DNA of 10,883 nucleotides from Verrucomicrobiota bacterium (GCA_026225155.1 JAMFSG010000277.1:1-10883); one strand, 5' to 3'; positions 1 through 5,962 are shown, counted from the first letter of the stretch. Numbers and translations are program-made. Notes: generated by a model not told the origin, from the letters alone.

Positions 1-1
1 C

Positions 2-73
2 GCCACAGCGGAACTTTTTGCCTACGACCCGGAGACGAATCAATTTTCGCCGCTGGCGGAAAAGACGGAATAA
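2..73 (+). CDS. C-terminal end of an unidentified protein (5' end outside window)
   Basis: An open frame enters from the left edge and ends at TAA 71-73, giving 23 visible residues (ATAELFAYDPETNQFSPLAE followed by KTE). The segment LFAYDPETNQFSPL resembles one blade of a beta-propeller or kelch-like repeat, but it is too short for any family call. It is the only frame that is open from the edge and ends just before the hairpin-rich gap. The gene converges on the antiporter gene at 228-1364. Function unknown. Confidence 0.5.
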   Translation, partial: ATAELFAYDPETNQFSPLAEKTE

Positions 74-76
74 AAC

Positions 77-206
77 CGGTAGGGCGGAGTTGCCGCTCCG
101 CCCAAATTCAGCGGCAAAAAAAAAATTGAACAGAAGCGAACGAAGGAAACAAAGCGCCTTCGTTCTCTTGGTTTAGTCGGAGCAAAGCGGAAGCTTTGCC
201 CTACCG
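77..206. repeat. Palindromic intergenic element with three hairpins
   Basis: This convergent gap is bounded by 9-base inverted ends, CGGTAGGGC (77-85) and GCCCTACCG (198-206). Inside are three perfect hairpins: GGGCGGAG/CTCCGCCC (82-89/96-103, loop 6), GAACGAAGG/CCTTCGTTC (138-146/157-165, loop 10) and GCAAAGC/GCTTTGC (182-188/193-199) closed by a GGAA tetraloop. TTGCCGCT (90-97) can also pair with AGCGGCAA (110-117), which competes with the first hairpin. The make-up suggests a REP-like or MITE-like repeat, possibly also used as a two-way terminator. No coding capacity is seen in it. Confidence 0.6.
116..165 (-). terminator. Possible intrinsic terminator for the antiporter gene
   Basis: Read on the minus strand, the 9-bp GAACGAAGG/CCTTCGTTC hairpin lies about 60 bases past the antiporter stop. 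A run of ten T follows (A116-A125 on the plus strand), but 12 bases separate stem and T-run, which is more than in a classical intrinsic terminator. The call is therefore weak. Confidence 0.35.
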
Positions 207-227
207 ATTACGCGACGGAATTTGGTT

Positions 228-1364
228 TCAATTCTGCGGCAAAGCGGTTTTCACATTTTCTTCCACCACGCGTGGCAACATCAGCAGCGAGATCACGGAT
301 AAAAATAATCCGCTCAAGACGACCCACGTTGCGGCGGCGCGACTGTCGCCTTGGAGCAAAGTCTTTGCCGCCAGCGCAGCCATTGTGAGATTTGGGCAGA
401 GCAAAAGATACGTTCCCACGTCGCCACCGGTTTTCAGCCAGCGACGATGAATGACTTCGCGAAAACCGATCAGCAAGAACGCGCCGCAAAACGCCAGCAA
501 TGCGGTGTAAGAAAACAGCATCCGTGCATCGATCAAAAGGCCGAGCGACATGAAAAAAATCGGGATTAAAAATCGTCGGCTGATCGGCGCGATGTATTCT
601 TCGACGTTCTGGCCTTGAAATTCCGCGCGGCTCATGAACAGGCCGAGGAAGAACGCCGTTTTCGCCGCCGACAAGCCAAGCCGTTCGCCGATGGCGCAGA
701 TGATCAGCACGAGCAACACGAGAAAATGCACGCGCCAATGCGTGGTTTTTTGGATGATCCACTGAAATAATTTCACGACGTGCGTGGCGAAACGGCTGAT
801 GAGATAAACCGTCACGGCGATGCCCGCGAGTTTCAGCAAAATCAACCAGCTCAAGCCATGCGCTACCGCGATGCCGCCGACACTCAAGATGACGATCGCC
901 AGCACTTCGAGCGCGATCATGATCTGCAAAACAAAATCGCGCGGCGCGCCGGTCAAGCCTGGATAATTTTTCCAACCGAAATACGCCATGCTCAACGAAC
1001 AACTGCCGAGCGCCGCTGCGGCGAGGATTCCTTCCGGCAAATTGAGTCCCGCCGCATTCGCCAGCGCGAGGATTAAAATGTATTGCACGAGCGACCACAA
1101 AACTGCGTAGCGCAACGACGGAATGAATTCGCGAAATTTTGGCAGGTCAATTTCCAAGCCGACTTCAAACAGCACGAGCAGAAATCCGACTTCGCCAGCT
1201 TGATCCACCATCGTTTTGACATCCGTTTGCACAAGCGGCCCGAGCATCAAGCCGAAGATGACGAAGAACGCGTTGGCGAGCGCGGGTCGTCCGAATTTGC
1301 GGCACAAGTCCGGCACGGCCATGAGCAACAAGATCAGGCAGATGATGGTTTCGATGCTGTCCAT
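228..1364 (-). CDS. CPA2-type cation/proton antiporter (Na_H_Exchanger domain, no RCK domain)
   Basis: This is a 378-residue polytopic inner-membrane protein of the monovalent cation:proton antiporter 2 (Kef/NapA-like) family, expected to exchange Na+ or K+ for H+. Family-like segments are FLLVLFEVGLEID (61-73), the half-site around GSCSLSMAYFG (120-130) and the ISRRFLIPIFFMSLGLLID stretch (261-279). It ends soon after the last helix, so the cytoplasmic TrkA-N/RCK regulatory domain of KefB/KefC is missing. The position where Kef proteins usually carry Asp (QD motif of the fifth helix) appears as Glu153 in ALEVLAIVIL; this alignment is from memory. ATG 1362-1364 is used; no clear ribosome binding site precedes it. 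It is divergent from glnS. The ion specificity cannot be told from sequence. Confidence 0.87.
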   Translation of the reverse strand: MDSIETIICLILLLMAVPDLCRKFGRPALANAFFVIFGLMLGPLVQTDVKTMVDQAGEVGFLLVLFEVGLEIDLPKFREFIPSLRYAVLWSLVQYILILALANAAGLNLPEGILAAAALGSCSLSMAYFGWKNYPGLTGAPRDFVLQIMIALEVLAIVILSVGGIAVAHGLSWLILLKLAGIAVTVYLISRFATHVVKLFQWIIQKTTHWRVHFLVLLVLIICAIGERLGLSAAKTAFFLGLFMSRAEFQGQNVEEYIAPISRRFLIPIFFMSLGLLIDARMLFSYTALLAFCGAFLLIGFREVIHRRWLKTGGDVGTYLLLCPNLTMAALAAKTLLQGDSRAAATWVVLSGLFLSVISLLMLPRVVEENVKTALPQN

Positions 1365-1441
1365 TTTATTTCGGTCGCGCAGACTGTCGGCTAGTCAATG
1401 GACATTGGCAACCCTGTTTGTTACGCTACCAAAACTTTTTT
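1365..1441. promoter_or_regulatory. Divergent intergenic region between antiporter and glnS
   Basis: These 77 bases must carry the 5' signals of both divergent genes. I see a short dyad CAATG-GA-CATTG (1396-1407) that could be an operator. A TTGGCA (1405-1410) has only a poor -10 match (TACCAA, 1427-1432) for glnS. Neither start codon has a convincing Shine-Dalgarno sequence. Promoter positions are not resolved. Confidence 0.35.
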
Positions 1442-3274
1442 ATGAGCCTGGAAAACATCGAAACACCCGCGCCCGCGCCGTCTGATTTCATACGCGACAT
1501 TGTGGCGAAACACGTTGCCGAGGAAAAATATCCGCGCATCCACACGCGTTTTCCGCCGGAACCGAATGGTTACCTGCACATCGGCCACGCGAAAAGCATC
1601 TGCCTGAACTTCGGCATCGCGCGTGAATTCGGCGGCATCTGCAATCTGCGGATGGACGATACGAATCCGACGAAGGAAGAGATCGAATATGTCGAAAGCA
1701 TTCAAGAAGATGTGAACTGGCTGATCGGCGATTGGGCGGAAGACCGGCTTGGTCTCAAACCCGCAGGCAAAACTCCGGAAACCATCAGCGGCGACGGCAA
1801 ACGCGATTTTTATCAGCCCGCGATTTTCGGAACTTCAGCAGCGGAACGGAAAAATTCTCCGATCAAGTTCGAGCCGTTTTACGCGAGCGATTATTTCGGC
1901 CAGATTTATGATTACGCGGAGCAATTGATCGAACGCGGCAAGGCGTTCGTCTGCGATCTTTCGGCGGCGGACATGGAATTGTATCGCGGCACGCCGGATC
2001 GGCCCGGACAGGATTCGCCATTTCGTAATCGCTCGAAAGAAGAAAATCTTGATCTCTTTCAGCGCATGAAAGCCGGGGAATTTCCCGACGGCGCACGCAC
2101 ACTTCGCGCGAAAATTGACATGGCGTCGCCGAACATCTGGCTGCGCGACCCGATTCTTTATCGCATCAAACATGCCGAACATCATCACACCGGCGCGAAG
2201 TGGTGCATCTATCCGATGTATGATTTCGCGCATTGTTTGAGCGATTACATCGAAGGTGTCACGCACTCGATCTGCACGTTGGAATTTGAAGTGCACCGTC
2301 CGCTTTACGATTGGATTCTCGAATCGCTCCATCTGCCGCGCGCGTTGCCGAAGCAATATGAATTCGCGAAATTGAGTCCGAGCCACACGATCGTTTCCAA
2401 ACGCAAACTCATTTCGCTCGTGCAGGATAAAATCGTCACCGGCTGGGACGATCCGCGTCTGCCGACGATTTCCGGCATCCGTCGGCGCGGCGTGACGGCG
2501 ACGGCGCTGCGCAATTTTGCCATTGGCGTCGGCGTCACGAAATACATCAGCCAAACTGACGTCGCGGTTTATGAACATGCCGTCCGCGACGATCTGAACA
2601 AACGTTCGTTGCGCCGGCTCGCTGTGTTGCGTCCGCTAAAAATCGTCATCACGAATTTTCCCGAAGGCAAAGTCGAGGAACTCGACGCCATTAACAATCC
2701 CGAAGACGAAAGCGCGGGCCGACGGAAGATTCCATTCAGCCGCGAACTGTTCATCGAACGCGACGATTTTCAGGAAATTCCGCCGCCGAAATTTTTCCGG
2801 TTGAAACCCGGCGGCGAAGTGCGTTTGAAATACGCCTTCATCATCAAGTGCGACGAAGTCATGAAAGACGCCGGCGGCAATATCACCGAACTCCGCTGCA
2901 CCGCCGACCTCGACAGCAAAACCGGCGGCCCGACCGCTGCGCGCAAAGTCAAAGGCACGATCCATTGGGTCAGCGCCGCGCACGCGGTGGATGCCGAAGT
3001 GCGCCTTTACGATCGCCTCTTCACCGAAGCCGAACCGGAAAAAGACGGACGCGATTTCAAGACCGTCCTCAACCCGCATTCGCTCGAAGTCATCACCGCC
3101 AAATGCGAACCGAGCTTGAAAGACGCGAACGCGAATGAACGCTATCAATTCGAGCGCCTCGCTTATTTCACGTTGGACAAAGATTCAAGCCTCACGCCCA
3201 ACGCCTCGCGCCTGATTTTCAACCGCACCATCACGTTGAAAGACACTTGGGCGAAGGAAGCGCAGAAAAGTTAA
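1442..3274 (+). CDS. glnS: Glutaminyl-tRNA synthetase
   Basis: Cytosolic class I aminoacyl-tRNA synthetase that charges tRNA-Gln with glutamine (610 residues). The N-terminal catalytic domain shows RFPPEPNGYLHIGHAKS with the HIGH motif at 46-49, DDTNP (72-76), the conserved KWCIYPMYDFAHC segment (253-265) and the KMSKS-loop equivalent VSKRK (318-322). The beta-barrel anticodon-binding domain follows and ends in the typical FNRTITLKDTWAK tail. Compared with the E. coli enzyme (about 554 residues) there is an extra stretch of about 43 residues between W98 and SDYF (149-152). ATG 1442 is chosen over an in-frame TTG at 1418 because MSLENIE...DFIRDI matches the usual N-terminus; neither has a clear ribosome binding site. 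The toxin-like gene begins on the next base, and the last 18 codons are repeated at 3991-4044. Confidence 0.97.
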   Translation: MSLENIETPAPAPSDFIRDIVAKHVAEEKYPRIHTRFPPEPNGYLHIGHAKSICLNFGIAREFGGICNLRMDDTNPTKEEIEYVESIQEDVNWLIGDWAEDRLGLKPAGKTPETISGDGKRDFYQPAIFGTSAAERKNSPIKFEPFYASDYFGQIYDYAEQLIERGKAFVCDLSAADMELYRGTPDRPGQDSPFRNRSKEENLDLFQRMKAGEFPDGARTLRAKIDMASPNIWLRDPILYRIKHAEHHHTGAKWCIYPMYDFAHCLSDYIEGVTHSICTLEFEVHRPLYDWILESLHLPRALPKQYEFAKLSPSHTIVSKRKLISLVQDKIVTGWDDPRLPTISGIRRRGVTATALRNFAIGVGVTKYISQTDVAVYEHAVRDDLNKRSLRRLAVLRPLKIVITNFPEGKVEELDAINNPEDESAGRRKIPFSRELFIERDDFQEIPPPKFFRLKPGGEVRLKYAFIIKCDEVMKDAGGNITELRCTADLDSKTGGPTAARKVKGTIHWVSAAHAVDAEVRLYDRLFTEAEPEKDGRDFKTVLNPHSLEVITAKCEPSLKDANANERYQFERLAYFTLDKDSSLTPNASRLIFNRTITLKDTWAKEAQKS

Positions 3275-3276
3275 AT
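3221..3276 (+). repeat. Direct repeat copy 1: the intact glnS 3' end
   Basis: The last 18 codons of glnS plus two bases match 3991-4046 at 48 of 56 positions, with 20 consecutive identical bases (3231-3250). Homology stops on both sides: upstream at 3221/3991 and downstream after the shared TAAAT. The repeat brackets the toxin/antitoxin-like gene pair, as the ends of an inserted element would. Confidence 0.9.
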
Positions 3277-3835
3277 GGCTACCATTCCGCCAACGATTTA
3301 TTTGATTGCCGGATGTAACGGTGCGGGAAAAACTACGTTTGCCAGAGAGTTTTTGCCAAAGGAAGTAAAATGCCTGCGCTTTTTGAACGCTGATGAAATT
3401 GCCCGCGGACTTTCACCATTGAAGCCCAGCAATGGTGCCATCCAAGCGGCGCGACTATTATTGCAGCAAGTTGAAGATTGTCTGCGGCGGCGCGAAACAT
3501 TTGCGCTCGAAAGCACTTTGAGCGGCAAAACTTACATCCACCTTTTCCGCCGCGCACGACAGCTTGGTTATGATATCGAGTTAAATTATCTCTGGCTTTC
3601 CAGTCCCGCGCACGCAATTGCGCGTGTCCGCCAGCGTGTGAGTCTGGGCGGACATCACGTCCCCGCCACCGATATTCGCCGTCGTTTCAAACGCAGCCTC
3701 GTCCATCTGCTGGATGATTATCTACTGCTGGCGACGCGTTGGACTATATTTGACAATCGCGACGTGCCGCCGAAACGGCTGGCGAATTCCGCCACACATG
3801 ATATTGAATCTTTGAGAAAATTGATTGGCGTATGA
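3275..3835 (+). CDS. Zeta-toxin-like P-loop kinase (predicted COG4185-type ATPase)
   Basis: A 186-residue cytosolic P-loop protein resembling zeta/PezT toxins, which in characterised cases phosphorylate UDP-N-acetylglucosamine-type sugars and block wall synthesis; activity on that substrate is not shown here. Visible motifs are Walker A GCNGAGKTT (13-21), NADEIARGLSP (38-48) with Asp40 at the place of the catalytic base, FALESTLSG (76-84), and an arginine-rich lid: RVRQRV (117-122), GGHHVP (125-130) and DIRRRFKRSL (133-142). All key residues look intact. ATG 3275 directly follows the glnS TAA, and AAGGAAG (3254-3260) inside glnS is a rather distant possible ribosome binding site. Expression probably depends on glnS transcription and translational coupling. 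It overlaps the 52-residue downstream gene by ATGA, a layout typical of a toxin-first toxin-antitoxin pair. Confidence 0.82.
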   Translation: MATIPPTIYLIAGCNGAGKTTFAREFLPKEVKCLRFLNADEIARGLSPLKPSNGAIQAARLLLQQVEDCLRRRETFALESTLSGKTYIHLFRRARQLGYDIELNYLWLSSPAHAIARVRQRVSLGGHHVPATDIRRRFKRSLVHLLDDYLLLATRWTIFDNRDVPPKRLANSATHDIESLRKLIGV

Positions 3836-3990
3836 ATAAAAACCACAAGCCCCGGAAAATTCCTGCATTTGTTGCCCGTGCCGAACGCGCCCTGCGCCGC
3901 GCTGCTCGCAATGTGCAAACCCAAAACCGCGCCCTCGGTCTGCCCGTCATCGTCTGGCAAAATGGCAAGGTCGTTGAAAAGCTGACCTAA
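3832..3990 (+). CDS. Small protein, probable antitoxin partner of the zeta-like toxin
   Basis: A 52-residue basic protein whose ATG overlaps the toxin stop (ATGA, 3832-3835), so the two are almost certainly translated together. It begins MNKNHKPRKIPAFV, has a likely amphipathic arginine-rich helix (AERALRRAARNVQ) and ends in a likely beta-hairpin (LPVIVWQNGKVVEKL). From memory, small proteins with this helix plus VWxxGKVV pattern often sit directly after COG4185 zeta-like ATPases, which supports an antitoxin or regulator role; I know of no experimental proof for this subtype. It differs from classical epsilon/zeta systems, where the antitoxin comes first. The TAA stop is followed in the same frame by the repeated glnS tail. 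Confidence 0.75.
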   Translation: MNKNHKPRKIPAFVARAERALRRAARNVQTQNRALGLPVIVWQNGKVVEKLT

Positions 3991-4044
3991 AATCGCACGA
4001 TCACGTTGAAAGACACTTGGGCAAAGGAAGCACAAAAGGGGTAA
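3991..4044 (+). pseudogene. Displaced second copy of the glnS 3' end (direct repeat copy 2)
   Basis: An 18-codon remnant encodes NRTITLKDTWAKEAQKG and then a stop. It equals the glnS C-terminus except for the final residue (Ser in the intact gene, Gly here). Of seven codons that differ, six are synonymous (for example AAC/AAT, GCG/GCA, CAG/CAA, AAA/AAG), so both copies evolved under protein-level selection before they came to lie in one locus. It has no start codon. It lies in the frame of the 52-residue gene, just past its stop. It is most simply read as the former glnS end of this locus, cut off when the cassette arrived. Confidence 0.85.
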
Positions 4045-4080
4045 ATCCAGCCACTAATTTACCAGCGACACTATTCACAT

Positions 4081-4728
4081 ATGAAAATAATTATCGGCTT
4101 AATCACTTTTATCGTTTTGATCTGCTCCGTGCACGCTGACTTTGTGATCAAACAGCAAGTCGAAGGCACAGCGCAAAATGGAATCATCATCACGAAAATC
4201 AAAGATGACAAAACGCGCAAAGACATGCCGTCAAATCGGCTGGGTGAAATCAGTATCATTCAGGATTTAAAGACTGGCGATACAACCACGATGATTCACG
4301 ATCGCAAAGCTGCCCGCATCGAATTAGGCTCGCAAATCATTCAGAAATTAAATGCCGCCAATGTGGGCATCACAATTCCCAAACTGACGGACACAGATAA
4401 AATCGAAAAGGTCGGTGACTACGCCGCCGAAGTTTATACTTGGACAAATAGTGACGGCTCGAATGAGACTATTTGGGTCGCAAAAAATTATCCTGATTAC
4501 GCCAAAATCAAAGTTCAACTCGCCAAATTAAACCAGTCGCCGGTCGCCCAGTTGCGCCGACGCACCAGCATTGATTTCAGCAACTTGCCGGGAATGGTGG
4601 TGAAAACAAAGTCTGAATCATCCCTAGGAGAAATCATGACAATACTTATTTCGGCCAAAGAAGAAAATGTTGATGTTTCAGATTTTCAAATTCCGGCCGA
4701 CTACCGCGTCATTCACGCCAGTAATTAA
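4081..4728 (+). CDS. Secreted protein, DUF4412-like
   Basis: A 215-residue protein with a clear N-terminal signal peptide (MKIIIGLITFIVLICSVHA, cleavage probably after residue 19), so it acts in the periplasm or outside the cell. The mature part looks all-beta: repeated short strands, a DLKTGDTTTMIHDRKAARIEL segment in parts (86-106 region), VGDYAAEVYTWTN and a closing FQIPADYRVI. This order recalls DUF4412 proteins, whose function is unknown; the assignment is tentative. The gene is visibly more A/T-rich than glnS or the efflux genes. It starts 36 bases after the second glnS tail, so it was probably the direct neighbour of glnS before the cassette entered. No ribosome binding site is evident at ATG 4081. 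No Cys follows the signal peptide, so it is not a lipoprotein. Confidence 0.75.
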   Translation: MKIIIGLITFIVLICSVHADFVIKQQVEGTAQNGIIITKIKDDKTRKDMPSNRLGEISIIQDLKTGDTTTMIHDRKAARIELGSQIIQKLNAANVGITIPKLTDTDKIEKVGDYAAEVYTWTNSDGSNETIWVAKNYPDYAKIKVQLAKLNQSPVAQLRRRTSIDFSNLPGMVVKTKSESSLGEIMTILISAKEENVDVSDFQIPADYRVIHASN

Positions 4729-5037
4729 TGATTATCGAGGGTGATGCTATAAAATAATCTGCCTCTTGCCGGCGGACTCGTTCAAAGAATTTTACAGGGT
4801 TAAATTTTGTTCATTCGATTAATTCTGTCCAAACCAAAGTTCAGCCACGATTCAGTAATATTTCCGCAAGCAATCGGTCTTGAAAAACACGATTAAAATA
4901 AGTGCGACGGATTTTTATTATGCCTTTGAAATGCGTTCATCTCGTCGAAAAAATGTATTGCGTGACTTGGGTGAAAAAAAGTGACTTTTTTGTAAATTTT
5001 TTTTGACGGGGAAACAGTTTAGTGCATATTCAAACCA
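4729..5037. other. 309-base A/T-rich intergenic region
   Basis: No convincing gene lies here. Contents seen are a short inverted pair GATTAT/ATAATC (4730-4735/4754-4759) just after the upstream stop, too weak to call a terminator; a near-perfect A/T dyad AAAAAAGT-G-ACTTTTTT (4975-4991); and an A/T tract running into a -35-like TTGACG at 5003. A 28-codon frame at 4920-5006 is noted but not supported. Confidence 0.6.
5003..5030 (+). promoter_or_regulatory. Candidate sigma70-type promoter with UP-like A/T tract
   Basis: TTGACG (5003-5008), a 16-base spacer and CATATT (5025-5030) form a plausible -35/-10 pair. The T-rich stretch 4986-5002 just upstream resembles an UP element, and the 4975-4991 dyad could be a regulator site. 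A start near 5037 would leave a leader of about 40 bases before ATG 5077, which argues for that start codon over GTG 5038. Confidence 0.4.
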
Positions 5038-5076
5038 GTGTTGCATTCTATTCATCACTATTTGACTTCAAGGTCT

Positions 5077-5271
5077 ATGCTTGTTGATGGAATTGTTGCC
5101 TACGGAACCCTCGTCATCCTTTCTGCGGCCTTTTTTTATCTGTTGAAATTCTGCGGATTCTTTCGCGTCAAAAATCCCAGTTTGAACGAAAAGCTGGCCG
5201 AAGCGGATACGGATTTTTACAAGAAGTCCGTGAATTTCGCCGACAACCGCCGCACCAAAAAGACTTCTTGA
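5077..5271 (+). CDS. Small single-helix membrane protein of unknown function
   Basis: A 64-residue protein with one strong transmembrane segment close to the N-terminus (GIVAYGTLVILSAAFFYLLK, residues 5-24). A polar, charged tail of about 35 residues follows (NPSLNEKLAEADTDFYKKS and on to RRTKKTS), probably cytoplasmic by the positive-inside rule. An in-frame GTG at 5038 would add 13 residues. ATG 5077 is preferred because AAGG stands three bases before it and because the best promoter puts the transcript start at about 5037. I recognise no family; it superficially recalls small respiratory-complex subunits but carries no diagnostic motif. Confidence 0.6.
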   Translation: MLVDGIVAYGTLVILSAAFFYLLKFCGFFRVKNPSLNEKLAEADTDFYKKSVNFADNRRTKKTS

Positions 5272-5284
5272 ACGGGTTTTTTTT
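5220..5284 (+). terminator. Weak possible terminator after the small membrane protein
   Basis: CAAGAAGTC (5220-5228) pairs perfectly with GACTTCTTG (5262-5270), and a run of eight T follows at 5277-5284. The 33-base loop is long and the stem overlaps the 3' end of the gene, so this may be only partly effective. Confidence 0.3.
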
Positions 5285-5339
5285 ATCCTTCGGCTTCATG
5301 CGGACGACGGTTTTAATGGCTTTGATCAAAGTCGTCACC

Positions 5340-5367
5340 TTGACGGGACAGGCCGACAACTTCTAAG
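5340..5367 (+). promoter_or_regulatory. Candidate promoter for the His-rich membrane protein
   Basis: TTGACG (5340-5345), a 16-base spacer and TCTAAG (5362-5367) lie just before ATG 5382. A 12-base perfect palindrome CTTTGATCAAAG (5320-5331) sits immediately upstream of the -35 box, and GACGAC/GTCGTC (5303-5308/5331-5336) frames it. This is a reasonable operator position. The match to consensus is moderate only. Confidence 0.3.
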
Positions 5368-5381
5368 TTGCGGCGGCAATC

Positions 5382-5936
5382 ATGAGCACGGAACTTCATC
5401 ATCTGACGCGGGAAACAGCGCACAAGCTTGCGCGGTATGCGTTGTTCAGCTTCATCGTAACGTTCATCCTCGCGCGCATTTTCGTGTTTCTCATCATGGC
5501 GGACATGATGCCGAATCTTTATTTCTTCGTCGGCCACACACATGTGCATCATCTGAATTACGGGATTTTCCTGCTGGCGGCGGTCGGTGGTTACAGCGTT
5601 TTCCGCCGGCCAACAGGTCGCAAGGCGGAGATCACCGCCCTGCTCTACGGCGTGGCGATGGGATTGACGTTCGATGAATTCGGGATGTGGCTGCATCTTG
5701 GCGGCAGCTACTGGCAACGCGCGAGCGTGGATGCGGTGATCGTGGTGTCAGCATTGTTTGCGCTGGTGGCCTTCGCGCGTTCGTTGCGCCGGTTCGAAAA
5801 AAAACATCTTCGCGCGTTTCTCGTCTTGCTGGTGATGCTGATTGGCTTTTGCGTGGTCATCAATCTCGTCGGCAACCGCATCGGCGATGTGATGGGGCCG
5901 ACGTTGCACGATTTGGAAGTAGATTCTTCGCCGTAA
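5382..5936 (+). CDS. Multi-pass membrane protein with a conserved-looking HxHxHH motif
   Basis: A 184-residue integral membrane protein with probably four or five helices: about 18-40, 60-73, 84-96 to 104 (partly amphipathic), 115-134 and 144-164. A compact histidine cluster GHTHVHHLNYG (51-61: His52, 54, 56, 57) lies at the start of the second helix. LTFDEFGMWLHLGG (95-108) has acidic residues and a His in or near the next one. From memory, both motifs recur together in uncharacterised bacterial integral membrane proteins, so they may form a metal or haem site; that is inference. ATG 5382 is chosen because the protein begins there with a polar lead and a candidate promoter lies just upstream. 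It converges with the lipoprotein gene across 26 bases. No function can be assigned. Confidence 0.75.
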   Translation: MSTELHHLTRETAHKLARYALFSFIVTFILARIFVFLIMADMMPNLYFFVGHTHVHHLNYGIFLLAAVGGYSVFRRPTGRKAEITALLYGVAMGLTFDEFGMWLHLGGSYWQRASVDAVIVVSALFALVAFARSLRRFEKKHLRAFLVLLVMLIGFCVVINLVGNRIGDVMGPTLHDLEVDSSP

Positions 5937-5962
5937 ATTCGTGCAACGCAGGCAGCCATGCT

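Noticed and set aside
208..1098. 296-codon minus-strand frame overlapping the antiporter in another phase
   Set aside because: Arg- and His-rich with no recognisable motif; the overlapping frame encodes an unmistakable multi-helix antiporter.
1418..1441. Upstream TTG start for glnS adding eight residues
   Set aside because: No ribosome binding site, and the ATG at 1442 gives the N-terminus expected from the family.
1835..2578. 247-codon frame antisense to glnS
   Set aside because: Low-complexity Arg/Phe-rich product opposite highly conserved synthetase motifs.
3275..4046. Integron cassette, transposon or integrase-borne island as the source of the glnS-flanked insertion
   Set aside because: No recombinase gene, attC-like site or terminal inverted repeat is visible; only the direct glnS tails support insertion, so no element class is named.
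4920..5006. 28-codon frame MPLKCVHL... in the intergenic region, considered as a leader peptide
   Set aside because: No ribosome binding site, no attenuator-like structure after it, and it ends within the candidate -35 box.
5298..5366. 22-codon frame before the His-rich membrane protein
   Set aside because: Too short, no ribosome binding site, and it overlaps the palindrome and candidate promoter.
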